A stretch of DNA of 64,000 bases from Gammaproteobacteria bacterium (GCA_018819515.1 JAHJPX010000007.1:372001-436000), one strand, 5' to 3'; counted from the stretch's first letter, positions 1 to 8,737 are shown. Numbers and translations are program-made. The notes: a model not told the origin generated them from the letters alone.

Positions 1-830
1 CCTGGAAGTCAGTCATGGCGACACGCCGCCTCGGCCGGCTGCTGGTCACCCATTTCCATCCCGACCATCTGGGTCTCGCCGCCTGGCTTCAGGAGCAGAC
101 CGGCGCGCCGCTCTGGATCACGCAGGGCGAGTATCTGACGGCGCAGATGGTCAAGCACCAGATCGGCGCGTACGGCGTACCGGCGATGTGCGATTTCTTC
201 CGCGGCCACGGCCTCGATTCCTCCCGCGTGCTGGCGCTGCTTGAGCGCGGCAATGCTTACGGAAGAGCCGTACCGGCGATTCCGCCGACCTTCCATCCGC
301 TGTGGGAAGGCGAGGATGTCGAAATCGGCGACCGTCGCTGGCGGGTCATCATCGGCCACGGCCACGCGCCCGAGCACGCCAGCCTTTACTGCGACGAACT
401 GCATGTACTGATCTCCGGCGACATGCTGCTGCCGCGAATTTCCACCAATATCGGCGTCTTCGCCGGCGTTCCCGACGCCAACCCGCTGGCCTGGTTCCTC
501 GCCTCGCTGGACCGCCTGCGCGAACTGCCCGAAGACACGCTGGTATTGCCGTCGCACGGCCTGCCGTTTCGCGGCCTGCACACCCGGGTCGACCAGTTGC
601 ACGCACATCACGCCGATCGTTGCGCCGATCTGCTCGCCGCCTGCACCGGGCCGAAGAACGCGGCCGAACTGATTCCGGTATTGTTCCCGCGGGAAATCAC
701 CGATCCGCACCAAACGATGTTCGCCATGGGCGAGGCGATCGCCCACCTCAATTATCTGGAACAGGCGGGCCGCTTGCAGCAAACCGCCGAAAACGGTATT
801 ACCCGCTACTCGAGAATCGACAAGGAGTAA
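1..830 (+). CDS. MBL-fold metallo-hydrolase, 5' partial
   Basis: This is a metallo-beta-lactamase-fold hydrolase whose N-terminus lies left of the window. Reading from base 3, the frame has no stop before an ATG at base 15, and the zinc-binding motif THFHPDH follows at once. The usual upstream strand of the fold is therefore missing, so the true start is outside and the ATG at 15 is internal. Later metal ligands are seen in IIGHGHAPEH and ISGDMLL, and LPSHG near residue 180 fits the final histidine. The C-terminal helical region resembles glyoxalase II-like or LACTB2-like hydrolases; the substrate is unknown. A palindromic repeat at 6-30 is translated as KSVMATRR just before the metal motif. 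Stop to phaC start is 3 bases, so the two are probably cotranscribed. Confidence 0.85.
   Translation, partial: WKSVMATRRLGRLLVTHFHPDHLGLAAWLQEQTGAPLWITQGEYLTAQMVKHQIGAYGVPAMCDFFRGHGLDSSRVLALLERGNAYGRAVPAIPPTFHPLWEGEDVEIGDRRWRVIIGHGHAPEHASLYCDELHVLISGDMLLPRISTNIGVFAGVPDANPLAWFLASLDRLRELPEDTLVLPSHGLPFRGLHTRVDQLHAHHADRCADLLAACTGPKNAAELIPVLFPREITDPHQTMFAMGEAIAHLNYLEQAGRLQQTAENGITRYSRIDKE
6..30 (+). repeat. Dispersed palindromic element, copy 1 (inside MBL gene)
   Basis: The sequence AAGTCAGTCATGGCG followed by ACACGCCGCC matches the window-wide element with one substitution in the flank. It is in frame in the metallo-hydrolase gene and is translated as KSVMATRR. The same frame is used by the copy at 19170. 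Confidence 0.75.
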
Positions 831-833
831 ACA

Positions 834-2651
834 ATGACCTCGGCCGCCCCTTCCAAGCAACCGCCTTTACCCGACCCGAAAGAGATCACCAAGACGTACG
901 CCGAGGTCGCCCAGCGCGCCTCCAAGCTTCTGACCGACCATATCCAGCGCCAAATGAAACACGGCGTCGCCGTGCCGCAGGACGAGCTGGGCATCGCGCA
1001 GGCGTTCATGGACATGATGGCCAAGATGCTGGCCAATCCGTACAAGCTGGCGCGGGCGCAAATGAATCTGGTCTGGGACTACTATTCGCTCTGGCAACAG
1101 TCGACCCTGCGCCTCATGGGCATCGACGTGCCGCCGGTCGCCCTGCCGGCGAAGGACGACAAGCGCTTCAAGGACGAGCAGTGGGAAGAGCACTTCCTGT
1201 TCGACTTCATCAAGCAGTCCTACCTGATTACCGCCCGCCACATTCACGACTCGGTCTGCTGCGTCGAGGGACTCGACGAGCATAGCCAGCAGAAGGTCAA
1301 CTTCTTCACCCGCCAGTTCGTGAACGCACTGTCGCCGACCAATTTCGCGATGACCAATCCGACGGTGTTCCGCGAAACGGTCAAGACGAACGGCCATAAC
1401 CTGGTCAAGGGGTTCAAGAACCTGCTGCGCGACATCGAGGAAGGTGACGGCCAATTGCGCATCAAGATGACCGACACCTCCGCCTTCGAACTGGGCAAGA
1501 ACGTCGCCACCACACCGGGCAAAGTGGTTTTCCAGAACGAGCTGATGCAATTGCTCCAGTTCGATCCGACCACCAAGCAGCAGTTCAAGCGGCCGGTCCT
1601 GATCTTCCCGCCCTGGATCAACAAGTACTACATCCTCGACCTGCGCGCCGAGAATTCCTACATCAAGTGGGCCACCGACCAAGGGCACACGGTGTTCGTC
1701 ATTTCCTGGGTCAACCCGGACGCCAAGCTGGCGAAGAAGGGCTTTGAGGATTACCTGATCGACGCGGCGCTGGTCGCCGTTGACAAGGTCTGCGAACAGA
1801 CCGGCGAGAAGGAAGTCAACGCCGTCGGCTACTGTCTTGGCGGCACGCTGCTCGGCGCGACGCTCGCCTGGATGGCGGCGAAGAAGGACAAGCGCATCGC
1901 ATCCGCCACCTTCTTCACTTCGCTGCTCGACTTTTCGATCCCCGGCGAACTCGCCGTGTTCATCGACGAGCAGCAGGTCGCCGGCCTGGAGAAGAAGATG
2001 AAGCAGCGCGGCTATCTCGAAGGCACCGAGATGGCCGGCACCTTCAACATGCTGCGCTCGAACGACCTGATCTGGTCGTTCGTGGTGAACAACTATCTGA
2101 TGGGCAAGGACCCGTTCCCCTTCGACCTGCTGTTCTGGAACAGCGACTCGACGCGCATGCCCTACGCGATGCACAGCTTCTACCTGCGCAACATGTACAT
2201 GAAGAACCTGCTCAAGGAACCGGGCGGCATCACCCTCGCCGGCGTGCCCATCGATCTCGGCAAGATCACGATCCCCTGCTACTTCATCTCCACCATCGAG
2301 GACCACATCGCGCCCTGGAAGAGCACCTACCTCGGCGCGCAGCGCTTCTCCGGACCGGTGCGTTTCGTGCTCGGCGGCTCCGGCCACATTGCCGGCATCG
2401 TCAATCCGCCCGCCGCCAACAAGTACGGCTACTGGCTCAACGACAAACTCGCTGACAGCGCCGACGACTGGCTGGCAAAGGCCAAACAGCACCCCGGTTC
2501 GTGGTGGACCGATTGGCAGCAATGGGTCACCGGCCTGAACGAACAGAAGGTGGCCGCGCGCAATCCGGCCAAGGGCAAACTCGGCGTGCTCGAAGATGCG
2601 CCGGGCTCGTTCGTCAAGTTCCGCCTCGATACCCAGAAGAAGCCGGCCTGA
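834..2651 (+). CDS. phaC: Class I poly(3-hydroxyalkanoate) synthase
   Basis: The enzyme polymerises (R)-3-hydroxyacyl-CoA into polyhydroxyalkanoate on the surface of storage granules. The 605 residues match the usual class I length (about 560-600). The N-terminal PhaC domain is followed by an alpha/beta-hydrolase core with the modified lipase box GYCLGG, where Cys334 is the expected nucleophile. Asp and His of the triad fit STIEDHIAPW and GGSGHIAG. The motif FPPWINKYYILDL is typical of PhaC. A ribosome site AAGGAG lies 8 bases before the ATG. The stop overlaps the start of the next gene by one base (TGATG). No phaA, phaB or phasin is next to it. Confidence 0.97.
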   Translation: MTSAAPSKQPPLPDPKEITKTYAEVAQRASKLLTDHIQRQMKHGVAVPQDELGIAQAFMDMMAKMLANPYKLARAQMNLVWDYYSLWQQSTLRLMGIDVPPVALPAKDDKRFKDEQWEEHFLFDFIKQSYLITARHIHDSVCCVEGLDEHSQQKVNFFTRQFVNALSPTNFAMTNPTVFRETVKTNGHNLVKGFKNLLRDIEEGDGQLRIKMTDTSAFELGKNVATTPGKVVFQNELMQLLQFDPTTKQQFKRPVLIFPPWINKYYILDLRAENSYIKWATDQGHTVFVISWVNPDAKLAKKGFEDYLIDAALVAVDKVCEQTGEKEVNAVGYCLGGTLLGATLAWMAAKKDKRIASATFFTSLLDFSIPGELAVFIDEQQVAGLEKKMKQRGYLEGTEMAGTFNMLRSNDLIWSFVVNNYLMGKDPFPFDLLFWNSDSTRMPYAMHSFYLRNMYMKNLLKEPGGITLAGVPIDLGKITIPCYFISTIEDHIAPWKSTYLGAQRFSGPVRFVLGGSGHIAGIVNPPAANKYGYWLNDKLADSADDWLAKAKQHPGSWWTDWQQWVTGLNEQKVAARNPAKGKLGVLEDAPGSFVKFRLDTQKKPA

Positions 2652-3094
2652 TGGGGACTGCGGTACGCGTGGTGCTCGACACCAACGTGCTGCTTTCCCT
2701 GTTCGTCTTCGCCGACAGCCGTTACGCACCCTTGCTAGAGCGGCTTCGGATCGGTGCATGGCTGGCGCTGACCGACGAGCGCTGCCTGGGCGAATTCCGC
2801 CGCGTACTCGCCTATCCGCTGTTCTCGCTCGACGATGCCGCGCAAGCGGCCGCGTACGACACATACAGCGGGCTTGCCGAGAGCGTGCCGCCGGCGTCGG
2901 GGCTCAAGGTCGCCTTGCCGCTATGCACCGATGGCGACGACCAGAAGTTCCTCGAAGTCGCGCGCGACGGCAATGCGCAATTGCTGGTCACGTCCGACAA
3001 GGCGCTGCTCAAGCTGGCGCGGCGGCGCAAGCTCGCCCACCTGTTCGGCATCGTCACGCCCGAGCGGGCACTGGGGATCGGATCGGCCGCGTAA
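2651..3094 (+). CDS. PIN-domain ribonuclease-like protein, no antitoxin nearby
   Basis: A 147-residue PIN-domain protein. The first conserved acid lies in VVLDTNVLLS near the N-terminus. Further acids are seen in TDERCLGEF, in CTDGDDQKFLEVA and in TSDKALL, the usual spacing for the Mg-binding pocket of PIN nucleases. Many PIN proteins are toxins of VapBC-type systems, but no small DNA-binding partner is encoded on either side. It is translationally coupled to phaC by a one-base stop/start overlap, so it may instead be a housekeeping PIN protein of the COG1569 type. That role is inference. Confidence 0.85.
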   Translation: MGTAVRVVLDTNVLLSLFVFADSRYAPLLERLRIGAWLALTDERCLGEFRRVLAYPLFSLDDAAQAAAYDTYSGLAESVPPASGLKVALPLCTDGDDQKFLEVARDGNAQLLVTSDKALLKLARRRKLAHLFGIVTPERALGIGSAA

Positions 3095-3106
3095 GGCAGC
3101 CCGGTC

Positions 3107-3130
3107 GGCGTCCCGCCACGGCTGACTTTT
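3107..3130 (-). repeat. Dispersed palindromic element, copy 2 (intergenic)
   Basis: GGCGTCCCGCC followed by ACGGCTGACTTTT lies between the convergent PIN and SDR genes and ends two bases before the SDR stop codon. This is a canonical short copy with loop TCC. Confidence 0.9.
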
Positions 3131-3131
3131 C

Positions 3132-3965
3132 TCAGGTGGCGGAGCTGCGCGGCTTGCGGCCGCGGCCTGACAGGATCGCGTCGAACAACGGGTTGGGCAG
3201 CAGGCGCAGCAGCTTGGCGACGATGGCCATCTGCCAGGGCACGACGGCGTAGCTGCTGCCGTAATCGATGACGCGGGCGATACGGCGCGCCGCCTCATCG
3301 ACCGGCAGGATGAAGGGCATCGGATACGGGTTCTGTGCCGTCATCGGCGTTTCGATGTAGCCCGGCGCCACTGTCACCACCTTGACACCGCTGCCACGCA
3401 GTTCGCCGCGCAGACTTTCCAGATACGAAATCGCCGCTGCCTTGGAGGCGCAGTAGGCGCCGGCGCCCGGCAGACCGCGAATCCCCGCCACCGAGGCGAT
3501 GCCGGCGAGGGTGCCGAAGCCGGCGGTACGCATCGGCGCAATGAACGGCTGAAAAGTGTTGAAGAGTCCCGTCACGTTGACGGCGAGCACACGTTCGAAG
3601 GCCGCGAGATCGCCCGCTTCCTCCGTCACAGTGCCAACCGATATCCCCGCGTTGCCGATCACCAAATCCGGCACGCCGGCTTTCGCGATGAAATCGGCAG
3701 CCGCGGCTTTCAGCGCCTCGGCATCGGTGACGTCGAGTGGGTAGACAAAAGTGTGGGGCGCGGCCCCATCCCTCGCTTCGCTCGGGACCGCCACTGCGTG
3801 GCGTCCCGCGCCCTTCGGGCTGGTCAGCCCTGGCAACACGCCGGCCAGGCGATCCAATTCGGACTTGCGGCGCGCAATCAGCGCCAGCGTCGCGCCGCGG
3901 GCAGCGTAGTGCTTCGCCAGCGCCTCGCCGATGCCGGACGAAGCGCCCGTGATGACGATCTTCAT
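3132..3965 (-). CDS. Short-chain dehydrogenase/reductase with an in-frame repeat insertion
   Basis: A 277-residue NAD(P)-binding SDR. The ATG at 3965 is chosen because it opens directly on MKIVITGASSGIGEALA, whose TGxxxGxG motif should lie near the N-terminus. NAG (GNAGIS), the catalytic serine region and YCASK (Tyr-x-x-x-Lys) are all present, with PGYIETPM downstream. Between the second beta strand (LALIARRKSELDRLAG) and VYPLDVTD, about 25 extra residues (LTSPKGAGRHAVAV onward, rich in Ala, Gly and Arg) interrupt a normally short loop. The DNA there is the long form of the dispersed element. Substrate is unknown. It lies downstream of argS-SPOR-dsbA but behind a terminator. Confidence 0.92.
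   Translation of the reverse strand: MKIVITGASSGIGEALAKHYAARGATLALIARRKSELDRLAGVLPGLTSPKGAGRHAVAVPSEARDGAAPHTFVYPLDVTDAEALKAAAADFIAKAGVPDLVIGNAGISVGTVTEEAGDLAAFERVLAVNVTGLFNTFQPFIAPMRTAGFGTLAGIASVAGIRGLPGAGAYCASKAAAISYLESLRGELRGSGVKVVTVAPGYIETPMTAQNPYPMPFILPVDEAARRIARVIDYGSSYAVVPWQMAIVAKLLRLLPNPLFDAILSGRGRKPRSSAT
3770..3843 (-). repeat. Dispersed palindromic element, long composite form (inside SDR gene)
   Basis: Read on the minus strand, a degenerate core (GGCGTGTTGCCAGGGCTGACC) runs into CAGCCCGAAGGGCGCGGGACG and then three more small palindromes: CCACGCAGTGG, and CCCGAGCGAAGCGAGGG. The same core-to-CAGCCCGAAGGGCG junction recurs at 63960-64000. The copy is in frame inside the SDR reading frame and adds about 25 residues. 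Confidence 0.7.
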
Positions 3966-4016
3966 CCCGGCACTGCGCCGAAGGTGCGCCCCGGACAATC
4001 GCTTGATCGGAGCCTC

Positions 4017-4044
4017 CGAAAACAAGCCGCGCGAAGCGCGGCTT
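4017..4044 (-). terminator. Rho-independent terminator after dsbA
   Basis: On the minus strand a perfect 9-bp stem (AAGCCGCGC / GCGCGGCTT, loop TTC) is followed by GTTTTCGG. It lies about 45 bases past the dsbA stop and before the SDR start. It would end the argS-SPOR-dsbA transcript. The T-run is short, so strength is uncertain. Confidence 0.65.
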
Positions 4045-4089
4045 GCGTACTCCTCCGTCTCGGGGCGGGGGCCGGGGAGTGGGGGGCCA

Positions 4090-4725
4090 CTATTTGCCGC
4101 GATCCTTGCGCGCCTTGTCGATCAGGGCGTCGGTCACCGCCAGCATGTCCTCGCCGGCAATGGCGCGATAGCGTCCATCCACAGTCAGCGCCGGAACGCC
4201 GTCGAGGCCGTACGCCTGCGAGAGCTGCATCGCGCGCAACACCTTGCTGCGCACGGCGAAGGATTGGTAGGTTGCCGAGAACGCCTTCGTATCGACACCT
4301 TTCTTGCCCAGCCAGTTGACCATGCCCTTTTCGCTGAGCAGGTCGGCGCGTTCGACCTGGATGGCCTTGAAAATGTCGCCATGCAGTTTTTCACCGTAGC
4401 CCATGGCGTCGAGGGCGAAATACAGGGCGGAACCGGAAGCCCATTGGCCGGGTGTGCCATCGCGCCCCGGGAACACGGCCGGCACACGACGGAAGACAAC
4501 ATCCTTCGGCAGGCGCTTGAGCCACTTCTGGAGTTCCGGCTCCAGGTGGAAGCAGTGGCTACAGCCATACCAGAAGAATTCCGTGACCTCGATCCTGTCG
4601 CGCACGTCGGTGGCGCGCGGCGGATTGTAGGTGACGTAGTTCCCCCCCTCCTTGAGATCGACGGCGCCGGCAAGATTGGCGAAGGCGATGATGGCCGCGC
4701 CGACAATCCAGGTAATTTTTCTCAT
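4090..4725 (-). CDS. dsbA: Thiol:disulfide interchange protein DsbA
   Basis: A periplasmic oxidase that introduces disulfide bonds into exported proteins. The 211-residue product starts with a signal peptide (MRKITWIVGAAIIAFANLAGA). The active site is C55-S-H-C58 in FFWYGCSHCFHLEP, a variant of the CPHC motif of E. coli. The cis-proline loop fits GLDGVPALTVDG. It is the third gene of an argS-SPOR-dsbA run, an arrangement common in betaproteobacteria, and has its own 17-base spacer from the SPOR gene. dsbD at 22362 encodes the matching reductive pathway. Confidence 0.96.
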   Translation of the reverse strand: MRKITWIVGAAIIAFANLAGAVDLKEGGNYVTYNPPRATDVRDRIEVTEFFWYGCSHCFHLEPELQKWLKRLPKDVVFRRVPAVFPGRDGTPGQWASGSALYFALDAMGYGEKLHGDIFKAIQVERADLLSEKGMVNWLGKKGVDTKAFSATYQSFAVRSKVLRAMQLSQAYGLDGVPALTVDGRYRAIAGEDMLAVTDALIDKARKDRGK

Positions 4726-4742
4726 GAATACTGCCCTCTCCG

Positions 4743-5291
4743 CTATTTGCCCGTGACCTGGGTAGCCCGGATGCCATTTTGAGACAACAGTCCGCGCGCC
4801 CGGTTCATCTCATCAACGCTCGAGAACGGTCCCGTGCGGACACGGTACATCCTGCCCTTGTCGGGCAAATCGACTGCCTGGACGCCTGCATCCAGTCCGA
4901 TCAGCGCCAGCTTCGCCTTCAGGTTGTCGGCGTCGGACGCATTCTGGAAGGCGCCGACCTGGAGATACGCCGGCCCGGATCCACTCGATTTCGGCTGCGC
5001 GACGGGGGCCGGAACCGGATCCTGGTCCTTGGGGAGAATCTTGTAGAACTCGAAACGCGGTTTATTGGCGGACTTGTCATCGGACTTGTCACCCTGCTGG
5101 CCGGGCGGGGCGGCCACCGTGCCGGACTGCTCGCCATCGCCCGGCCGTTCGGTTTGCGCGCCATTGTCGCGGAATGGCACCGGCGTGCTGTTCATCATCC
5201 ACACGACACCCAGGGAGATCAGAACGCCGACGACGATGCCGGCAAATACTCCCAGCAGCGTATTCCCTTGCTGCCGTCGATTCAGTTTCAT
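4743..5291 (-). CDS. SPOR-domain membrane protein
   Basis: A 182-residue bitopic protein: a short cytoplasmic Lys/Arg/Gln-rich N-terminus, one membrane helix (NTLLGVFAGIVVGVLISLGV), a Pro/Gln/Lys-rich periplasmic linker, and a C-terminal SPOR domain (YLQVGAFQNASDADNLKAKL, then RMYRVRTGPFSS). SPOR domains bind denuded glycan strands of septal peptidoglycan. The ATG at 5291 overlaps the argS stop (TGATG), which fixes the start and indicates coupling. Upstream in-frame sequence lies inside argS and is disregarded. Confidence 0.92.
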   Translation of the reverse strand: MKLNRRQQGNTLLGVFAGIVVGVLISLGVVWMMNSTPVPFRDNGAQTERPGDGEQSGTVAAPPGQQGDKSDDKSANKPRFEFYKILPKDQDPVPAPVAQPKSSGSGPAYLQVGAFQNASDADNLKAKLALIGLDAGVQAVDLPDKGRMYRVRTGPFSSVDEMNRARGLLSQNGIRATQVTGK

Positions 5292-7057
5292 CACATAGCC
5301 TCCGGCGCGGAAACGCCCAAAATGCGCAAGCCGTTGCGCAGCACCTGCCGTACGGCGACCGCCAAAGCCAGGCGGGCGCGCCTTTGCCGGTCGTCGTCGA
5401 CCAGCAGCCGTTCCGCGTTGTACCAACTGTGGAATTCACCCGCCAGATCGCGCAGATAGAAAGCCAGCGCGTGCGGCGCGAAATCGCCAGCAGCCTGCGC
5501 GACGACTTCGGGGAAGGATTGCAGCCTGCCGCAAAGGCCGAGTTCCCGCTCGCTCGCCAGCGGCTTCAAGTTCGCCTCGGGCAGCTCGTCTTCCTTGCCG
5601 CCCCATTGATCGAGCACCGAGCAGATGCGGGCATGGGCATACTGGACGTAATAGACCGGGTTGTCGTTCGATTCCGACTTCGCCAGCGTCAGGTCGAAAT
5701 CGAGCGCCTGATCCTGCTTGCGCAGCAGGTAGAAGAAGCGGCAGGCATCGCCGCCGACCTCGTCGCGCAGCTCGCGCAGGGTCACGTAGCTGCCGGCCCG
5801 GGTGGACATCGAAACCTTCGCGCCGTCGCGGAACAGGCTGACGAACTGCACCAGCGCGACATCCAGCCGGTCGGCATCGAGATCGAGCGCCTTCAGCGCC
5901 CCCGTCACCCGGGCGACATAACCGTGATGATCGGCGCCCCAGATGTCGATCACGCGATCAAAGCCGCGTTCGAACTTGTTGGCGTGGTAGGCGATGTCGG
6001 AAGCGAAATAGGTATAGGAGCCGTTGTCGCGCTGCACGACGCGGTCCTTTTCGTCGCCAAACGCGGCCGAGCGAAACCACTTGGCACCGTCCTGGCCATA
6101 GATGTGGCCGCGCTTTTCCAGTTCCGCGACCACCTTCGCGACCATGCCGGTGTCGTACAGCGAGCGTTCCGAGAACCAGCAGTCGAAATGCACGCCGAAG
6201 GCTTCCAGGTCCTCGCGGCAGTCGGCCAGTTGTTCCGTCAGCGCGTGCTGGTGCACGTACATCCATTCCTCGCCGAGCAGGTCCTTGGCCGCCTCGATCA
6301 GTCCGTCGAGATGCCGTTCGAGTTGTTCCTTTTCCTCCGGCGGATACTCGCCGTCCTCGCGTCTTGCGGGCGCCGGCGGCACGCTGGCGAGTATCGCCAC
6401 CGCCGGATGGACGTAGAGACTGCCATGCGCCTGACGGATTTGCGCCGCCATTTCGCGTACATAGTCGCCCTGATAGGCGTTGGGCGGGAAGGGCACGGTC
6501 TCGCCGAACGACTCCAGATAGCGCAACCAGGTCGACAACGCGAGGATGTCCATCTGGCGGCCGGCGTCGTTCACGTAGTATTCCCGGCAGACTTCGTTGC
6601 CGGCGAAGGCCAGCAGGCAGGCGAGGCTGGCGCCGTAGGCAGCGCCGCGACCATGGCCGACGTGCAGCGGGCCGGTCGGATTGGCGGACACGAACTCCAC
6701 CTGCACCTTGCGACCGGTCGGTGCGCCGCGGCCGTAGTCGTCGCGGCGGGCCAGTACCGCCTTGACGACGTCGGTCTTCGCCGCAACGGCGAGACGGAAG
6801 TTGATGAAGCCGGCGCCGGCGACTTCGGCCTTGTCGACCATTGGCGAAGTCGGCAGTTCGCGGACCAGCCGCTCGGCGATCTTGCGCGGGCTTTCCTTCA
6901 GCGCCCGCGCCAGTTGCAGCGCCAGGTTGCTGGCGAAATCGCCATGGGTCGGGTCGCGCGGCCGTTCCAGTTGAATGTCGGCGCGCTCGCCGGGCGCCAC
7001 GCTCGCCAGCGCGGCCTGCAGCAGCTCGGCCAGATGGGTCTTCGGATCCGATGACAT
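5291..7057 (-). CDS. argS: Arginyl-tRNA synthetase
   Basis: Class I aminoacyl-tRNA synthetase charging tRNA-Arg. The 588 residues cover the N-terminal ADD1 domain, the HIGH-type signature in ANPTGPLHVGHGRGAAYG, the catalytic fold (DVALVQFVSLFRDGAKVSMSTRAG, the degenerate KMSKS region usual in ArgRS), and a C-terminal anticodon-binding DALR domain ending KPLASERELGLCGRL onward. The ATG at 7057 is chosen because conserved sequence (SSDPKTHLAELLQAAL) starts there; a longer in-frame extension crosses the promoter. A perfect TATAAT on the minus strand lies at 7082-7087. Confidence 0.97.
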   Translation of the reverse strand: MSSDPKTHLAELLQAALASVAPGERADIQLERPRDPTHGDFASNLALQLARALKESPRKIAERLVRELPTSPMVDKAEVAGAGFINFRLAVAAKTDVVKAVLARRDDYGRGAPTGRKVQVEFVSANPTGPLHVGHGRGAAYGASLACLLAFAGNEVCREYYVNDAGRQMDILALSTWLRYLESFGETVPFPPNAYQGDYVREMAAQIRQAHGSLYVHPAVAILASVPPAPARREDGEYPPEEKEQLERHLDGLIEAAKDLLGEEWMYVHQHALTEQLADCREDLEAFGVHFDCWFSERSLYDTGMVAKVVAELEKRGHIYGQDGAKWFRSAAFGDEKDRVVQRDNGSYTYFASDIAYHANKFERGFDRVIDIWGADHHGYVARVTGALKALDLDADRLDVALVQFVSLFRDGAKVSMSTRAGSYVTLRELRDEVGGDACRFFYLLRKQDQALDFDLTLAKSESNDNPVYYVQYAHARICSVLDQWGGKEDELPEANLKPLASERELGLCGRLQSFPEVVAQAAGDFAPHALAFYLRDLAGEFHSWYNAERLLVDDDRQRRARLALAVAVRQVLRNGLRILGVSAPEAM

Positions 7058-7171
7058 CAAGGTTCTCAAGGGCAAAGATGCATTATAGCGACCCGCGCCG
7101 GGCGCCCACTCTTCCGGCTGTGGCGGAAACCGGGCACAATCGGCGGTTTCCGAATTCACCCCGCTGCCAAC
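7058..7171. promoter_or_regulatory. Divergent promoter region argS / ubiB
   Basis: The 114 bases separate two divergent genes. On the minus strand TATAAT occupies 7087-7082, suitably placed as the argS -10 element; no good -35 is visible. On the plus strand CACAAT at about 7134-7139 is a weaker -10 candidate for ubiB. No transcription factor site is recognised. Confidence 0.5.
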
Positions 7172-8707
7172 TTGCGACTATTTCGCCTCGCCAAGATCAT
7201 TCGCGTCGGCCTCGGCCACGGCCTCGATCGACTGATTCTCGACCACGATCCGGAGAATCGGCTCGCCCGCTGGACGGGTCGCCTGTTCTTCTGGCGCGAC
7301 CTGTCGGAACCGCGCGCTGTGCGCCTGCGCCTTGCGCTGGAAGCGCTCGGCCCCATCTTCGTCAAGTTCGGCCAGGTGTTGTCGACGCGGCGCGACCTGC
7401 TCGCCGACGACATCGCCGAGGAACTGGCGAAGTTGCAGGATCAGGTGCCACCGTTCGCTTCCGAAGAGGCCTTTGCGGAACTCGAACGCGCCTACGGCAA
7501 GTCGGCGCACGAGGTGTTCAAGACCTTCAACGCCGAGCCGGTCGCTTCGGCGTCGGTGGCACAGGTGCACTTCGCCACGCTGCCCGATGGCCGCGATGTG
7601 GCGGTGAAGATCCTGCGGCCCGGCATCGCGCCGGTCATCAACCACGACATCGCCCTGCTCGATACGCTGGCCGGGCTGCTGGAGCGGCTCTGGTCGGACG
7701 GCAAGCGGCTCAAGCCGCGCGAGGTGGTCGCCGAATTCTCGAAGCACCTGCACGACGAACTCGACCTGATGCGCGAGGCCGCCAACTGCTCGCAACTGCG
7801 ACGCAACTTCAATCCGTCGCCCCTGCTTCAGGTGCCCGAGGTGTACTGGGACTGGTGTACTTCGTCGGTGATGGTGATGGAGCGGATGCGCGGCATCCCG
7901 ATTTCGCAGATCGAGCGCGTCCGCGCCGCCGGCGTCGACCTCAGGAAACTGTCGCGCGCCGGCGTCGAGATATTTTTCACCCAGGTATTCCGCGACGGCT
8001 TCTTCCACGCCGACATGCATCCGGGCAACATCCTGGTCGCACAGGACGGCCCGAATCTCGGCAAGTACGTCGCACTCGATTTCGGCATCATGGGCACGCT
8101 CAATGAGATCGACAAGCAGTATCTCGCCATCAACTTCCTGGCCTTCTTCCGGCGCGACTACCACCGCGTCGCCACCGCCCACATCGAATCCGGCTGGGCG
8201 CCGAAGGAAACCCGCGTCGACGAGCTGGAAGCCGCCGTGCGCGCCGTCTGCGAGCCGATCTTCGACCGGCCGCTGAAGGACATCTCCTTCGGCCACGTGC
8301 TGCTGCGCCTGTTCCAGACCTCGCGCCGCTTCAACGTCGAGATCCAGCCGCAACTGGTGCTTTTGCAAAAGACGCTGCTCAACATCGAAGGCCTCGGCCG
8401 CCAGCTCGATCCGGAACTCGACCTGTGGGACACCGCCAAGCCCTTCCTCGAACGCTGGATGAAGGAGCAGATCGGCTGGCGCGGCCTGCTCAATCACCTG
8501 AAACTCGAGGCGCCGCAGTGGGCGACGCTGCTGCCGCAACTGCCGCGCCTCGCGCATCAGGCGCTGAACAATTCCTCCTCGGCGATTCTCGCCGGGGAAC
8601 TCGCCGCGCTGCGCGAGGAACAGGCGAAGCAGCGCCGACGCCTGACCTGGCTGGTCGGCCTGCTCGTCACCCAGATCGCGATTTTTCTCGCATTTACCCT
8701 GTACTGA
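7172..8707 (+). CDS. ubiB: UbiB-family ubiquinone biosynthesis kinase-like ATPase
   Basis: An accessory factor of aerobic ubiquinone synthesis with an atypical protein-kinase fold. The 511 residues contain the UbiB/ABC1 signatures: the KxGQ-type motif (FVKFGQVLSTRRDLL), the Ala-rich nucleotide loop (PVASASVAQVHFA), the invariant Lys in VAVKILRPG, and catalytic HADMHPGN with ALDFGIMG. Two hydrophobic C-terminal segments (LTWLVGLLVTQIAIFLAFTL) anchor it in the membrane. The start is a TTG at 7172, since no ATG precedes the conserved MRLFRLAKI-type N-terminus. With ubiU-ubiV-ubiT at 14718 the genome has both oxygen-requiring and oxygen-free ubiquinone routes. Confidence 0.95.
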   Translation: MRLFRLAKIIRVGLGHGLDRLILDHDPENRLARWTGRLFFWRDLSEPRAVRLRLALEALGPIFVKFGQVLSTRRDLLADDIAEELAKLQDQVPPFASEEAFAELERAYGKSAHEVFKTFNAEPVASASVAQVHFATLPDGRDVAVKILRPGIAPVINHDIALLDTLAGLLERLWSDGKRLKPREVVAEFSKHLHDELDLMREAANCSQLRRNFNPSPLLQVPEVYWDWCTSSVMVMERMRGIPISQIERVRAAGVDLRKLSRAGVEIFFTQVFRDGFFHADMHPGNILVAQDGPNLGKYVALDFGIMGTLNEIDKQYLAINFLAFFRRDYHRVATAHIESGWAPKETRVDELEAAVRAVCEPIFDRPLKDISFGHVLLRLFQTSRRFNVEIQPQLVLLQKTLLNIEGLGRQLDPELDLWDTAKPFLERWMKEQIGWRGLLNHLKLEAPQWATLLPQLPRLAHQALNNSSSAILAGELAALREEQAKQRRRLTWLVGLLVTQIAIFLAFTLY

Positions 8708-8737
8708 TCGCCCCTTGCTCTAGGAGGAGCCCTCGCC

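Noticed and set aside
867..2864. 665-codon open frame opposite phaC
   Set aside because: It is the antisense of a well-conserved gene in high-GC DNA; the Arg/Val/Gly-rich product shows no motif.
3107..3130. Dispersed elements as Rho-independent terminators
   Set aside because: The stem is only 4-6 bp and the T-tract lies about nine bases away from it; many copies are inside genes.
5174..7054. 626-codon open frame opposite argS
   Set aside because: Antisense shadow of argS with no recognisable domain.
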